Positions 61,889 to 64,000 of a stretch of 64,000 nt of DNA are shown in pieces. Position 1 is the stretch's first letter. Each line of letters starts with the position of its first letter. The position numbers were made by a program, and so were the translations under genes. The notes under the pieces were generated by a model, which made no database searches, had not been told where the DNA came from, and saw only the letters and a list, made by a program, of their open reading frames with translations. This stretch comes from Tolypothrix tenuis PCC 7101 (GTDB lineage Bacteria > Cyanobacteriota > Cyanobacteriia > Cyanobacteriales > Nostocaceae): assembly GCF_002368295.1 (NCBI RefSeq), contig NZ_AP018248.1:3782767-3846766 (forward strand), given 5' to 3'.

Positions 61889-64000
61889 CTAGCTTTGTCT
61901 TACGGCTTTCATCGACAAACTAATTCGCTTCAATTTTTCATTGACTTCTAGTACTCTAACTTTCACAACTTGTCCGACTTTGACAATCTTTTTGGGATCG
62001 TCAACAAATCTATCAGCCAGTTGGGAGATGTGGACTAAGCCATCTTGATGTACGCCGATATCTACAAATGCGCCAAAGTTGGCGACATTGGTGATGATAC
62101 CTTCTAATTCCATTCCCTCTTGTAAATCTTTGATTTCTGTAATTCCTTCTTTGAAGGTCGCATATTTAAACTCAGCACGAGGATCTCTACCGGGTTTTTC
62201 TAGTTCGCCGAGGATGTCGCGCAGGGTTGGTTCGCCTACAGTATCGGTAACGTATTTTTTCAGGTTAGCCTTTTGCAGTTTAGCGGCGATTTGAGTTACC
62301 TGATTTAATGGTACGTTGAGGTCAGATGCGATCGCTTCTACTACAGAGTAACTTTCTGGATGCACGGCTGTATTATCCAAGGGGTTTTCACCGTTGCGAA
62401 TCCGCAGGAACCCGGCTGCTTGTTCAAAGGCTTTTGGCCCTAGTTTTGGCACTTTTAACAATTGACGGCGATTTTTAAAGGCTCCGTTCTCGTTGCGATA
62501 GGTGACAATATTATTGGCAACGGCTGGGGTAATTCCCGAGACAAAGGTTAAAAGTTCCTTAGAAGCCGTGTTTAAGTCTACACCGACATAGTTAACGCAG
62601 CTTTCTACAGTTTCATCTAACTTTTTCTTCAGCAACTTTTGGTCAACATCGTGCTGATATTGTCCTACACCAATGGATTTGGGATCAATTTTCACCAGTT
62701 CCGCCAAGGGATCTTGCAAACGCCGACCGATGCTAATAGCACCGCGTACGGTAACATCTAAATCGGGAAATTCTTCTAATGCCACTTTACTAGCAGAATA
62801 TATAGATGCACCCGATTCATTGACCATAACTTTAATCGGTTTGCGTTCTAAAGTTTGCAGCACTTGGGAGACAAACTCTTCAGTCTCACGGGAAGCTGTA
62901 CCATTCCCAATAGCAATTAATTCAATTTTGTACTTTTCAATCAGATTTTTGATAGTTTGTGCAGCTTTAGTCCGTTGTTCGGCTGCTTGATGGGGAAATA
63001 CGGCTTGATATTCCAAAAATTTGCCTGTTTGGTTAATTACTGCTACTTTACACCCAGTTCTAAACCCAGGATCAATTGCTAAAGTTGGTTTCATCCCCGC
63101 AGGTGCAGATAATAGCAATTCCCGTAAATTCGTTTCAAAGGTTTTAATCGACTCAAAATCAGCGTAGGCTTTCTTTTCGGCTATTACTTCTCCCATTAAA
63201 GAAGTTTTCATTAAGCGATTAAATGCATCTTTAATCATCCCTTGGTAAAAATCACGGATAGCGCGGACTTTGGTTTTAATTTCCTGAGATTCGAGATAGG
63301 AAAGTACCACATCTTCATCAAAGGCGATTTCAAAATTTAATATTCCCTCGGCTTCACCCCGACACAAAGCCAAGATATTATGAGGTGCAATATTTTTCAC
63401 CTTAGCTTGATAGTTGCGGTACATTTCAAATTTCGTTGTTCCCTCCGGATGTTCATTTTTAATCCGCGAAGAAAATACACCCGATTCTAATAAGTAATCC
63501 CGAATATATGCCCTTGATTCGGCTCTTTCGGCAACTTCCTCCGCTAAAATATCAGATGCGCCTTTGAGCGCTTCTTCCGCAGATTTTACGCCTTGAGTTT
63601 CCGAAATATATTTAGCTGCTTCTGTTTCTAAAGAAGCAGACACAGGATTTTTGACATTCAATGATTTAATAAATTCTGCCAGCGGTTCTAAACCTTTCTC
63701 TCTGGCGACAGTAGCGCGGGTGCGTCGCTTTTGTTTATATGGTAAGTATAAATCCTCAAGTTCTGTTTTTTGTAAACTAGAAGTAATCTGCGCTTTTAGT
63801 TCATCAGTGAGTTTACCTTGATTGGCGATCGCATTTAGAATTACCGCTTTTCTTTCTTCTAATTCTGTTAAGTATGTATACCTATCCGATAAATTACGCA
63901 ATTGAACTTCATCCATTTCATCGGTGCGCTCTTTTCGGTAGCGTGCGATAAAAGGGATTGTTGCACCCTCTGCTAAAAGTTCCAGCGCATTTTGCACCTG
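61889..64000 (-). CDS. tex: Tex family RNA-binding transcriptional accessory protein, 5' truncated by window edge
   Basis: Tex/YhgF protein missing its first residues: the frame continues through the window edge (CAG before the GTG at 63997), and family members have about 20 more N-terminal residues before this QVQNALELLAEG. Domains: N-terminal helical Tex core (IPFIARYRKERTDEMDEVQL, DLYLPYKQKRRT), YqgF-like RNase H fold with LAIDPGFRTGCKVAVI, helix-hairpin-helix (VGVDLNTASKELLTFVSGI) and a C-terminal S1 RNA-binding domain (VANFGAFVDIGVHQDGLVHI). It acts in transcription and RNA metabolism. A GTGCGTTGTCGCACAGCGCA-type repeat follows the stop. Confidence 0.95.
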   Translation of the reverse strand, partial: QVQNALELLAEGATIPFIARYRKERTDEMDEVQLRNLSDRYTYLTELEERKAVILNAIANQGKLTDELKAQITSSLQKTELEDLYLPYKQKRRTRATVAREKGLEPLAEFIKSLNVKNPVSASLETEAAKYISETQGVKSAEEALKGASDILAEEVAERAESRAYIRDYLLESGVFSSRIKNEHPEGTTKFEMYRNYQAKVKNIAPHNILALCRGEAEGILNFEIAFDEDVVLSYLESQEIKTKVRAIRDFYQGMIKDAFNRLMKTSLMGEVIAEKKAYADFESIKTFETNLRELLLSAPAGMKPTLAIDPGFRTGCKVAVINQTGKFLEYQAVFPHQAAEQRTKAAQTIKNLIEKYKIELIAIGNGTASRETEEFVSQVLQTLERKPIKVMVNESGASIYSASKVALEEFPDLDVTVRGAISIGRRLQDPLAELVKIDPKSIGVGQYQHDVDQKLLKKKLDETVESCVNYVGVDLNTASKELLTFVSGITPAVANNIVTYRNENGAFKNRRQLLKVPKLGPKAFEQAAGFLRIRNGENPLDNTAVHPESYSVVEAIASDLNVPLNQVTQIAAKLQKANLKKYVTDTVGEPTLRDILGELEKPGRDPRAEFKYATFKEGITEIKDLQEGMELEGIITNVANFGAFVDIGVHQDGLVHISQLADRFVDDPKKIVKVGQVVKVRVLEVNEKLKRISLSMKAVRQS

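Noticed and set aside
1..64000. tRNA, rRNA, tmRNA or RNase P RNA genes
   Set aside because: I looked for T-loop GTTCGA motifs and other conserved tracts by eye and found none in a plausible context; a covariance-model search would be needed to exclude them fully.

Overview
The window looks like chromosomal DNA from a filamentous, probably heterocyst-forming cyanobacterium of the Nostoc/Calothrix type. The evidence is a phycobilisome core gene (apcF) divergent from glnA with an NtcA-type site between them, a CP12 Calvin-cycle regulator, a cytochrome c6-type protein, a stand-alone Mo-nitrogenase C-terminal-domain protein, many GCGATCGC (HIP1) octamers, and abundant heptamer repeats and MITE-like elements. 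No tRNA, rRNA or CRISPR array was recognised. Both window edges cut genes: a sugar-binding lipoprotein on the left (start missing) and tex on the right (start missing).

Layout. 1-2.4 kb: truncated ABC sugar-binding lipoprotein and a Uma2-family protein. 2.4-11.2 kb: two giant paralogous modular proteins (malectin domains, Calx-beta-like repeats, a glucose/sorbosone dehydrogenase-like propeller, a C-terminal TIG domain). 11.2-12.8 kb: a repeat nest with MITE-like elements and a 13-unit, 21-bp minisatellite. 12.8-18.3 kb: a same-strand cluster of glycosyltransferase, two TVP38/TMEM64 membrane proteins flanking a type-I periplasmic binding lipoprotein, and a MerA-like flavin disulfide reductase. 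18.5-23.6 kb: Mo-nitro_C protein, another repeat nest, then an ArsR-type regulator tightly followed by overlapping pstS-pstC-pstA-pstB. 24.5-28.9 kb: a C39-peptidase ABC exporter, then a protealysin-type metalloprotease followed by its probable inhibitor emfourin, with a terminator-like hairpin between the last two.

29-38 kb: BtuF-like binding protein, a histidine kinase whose upstream PAS domain is cut off by a stop codon, glnA and apcF divergent, tlyA and CP12. 38.4-55 kb: an unknown secreted protein, a frameshifted nitroreductase remnant, a 1,802-residue Ser/Thr-kinase/AAA/GAF/histidine-kinase protein, an A-PCP-reductase NRPS-like enzyme with a 72-bp tandem duplication in its adenylation domain, an M48-protease remnant, mltA, a DUF5895 protein, an EamA transporter and an OmpR-type regulator. 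56-64 kb: catalytically degenerate rhodanese, aldo/keto reductase, cytochrome c6-like protein with a small partner gene, a coiled-coil protein, a nested pair of MITEs with target duplications, two small membrane proteins, a 2Fe-2S ferredoxin and tex.

The most system-like parts are the ArsR-pst operon, whose regulator carries C-terminal vicinal cysteines; the TVP38/binding-protein/disulfide-reductase cluster beside a TIGR04283-type glycosyltransferase (an annotation linked to arsenosugar synthesis); the protease-inhibitor pair with an attenuator-like hairpin; and the twin malectin/propeller proteins. Functional links are inferred from neighbourhood only.
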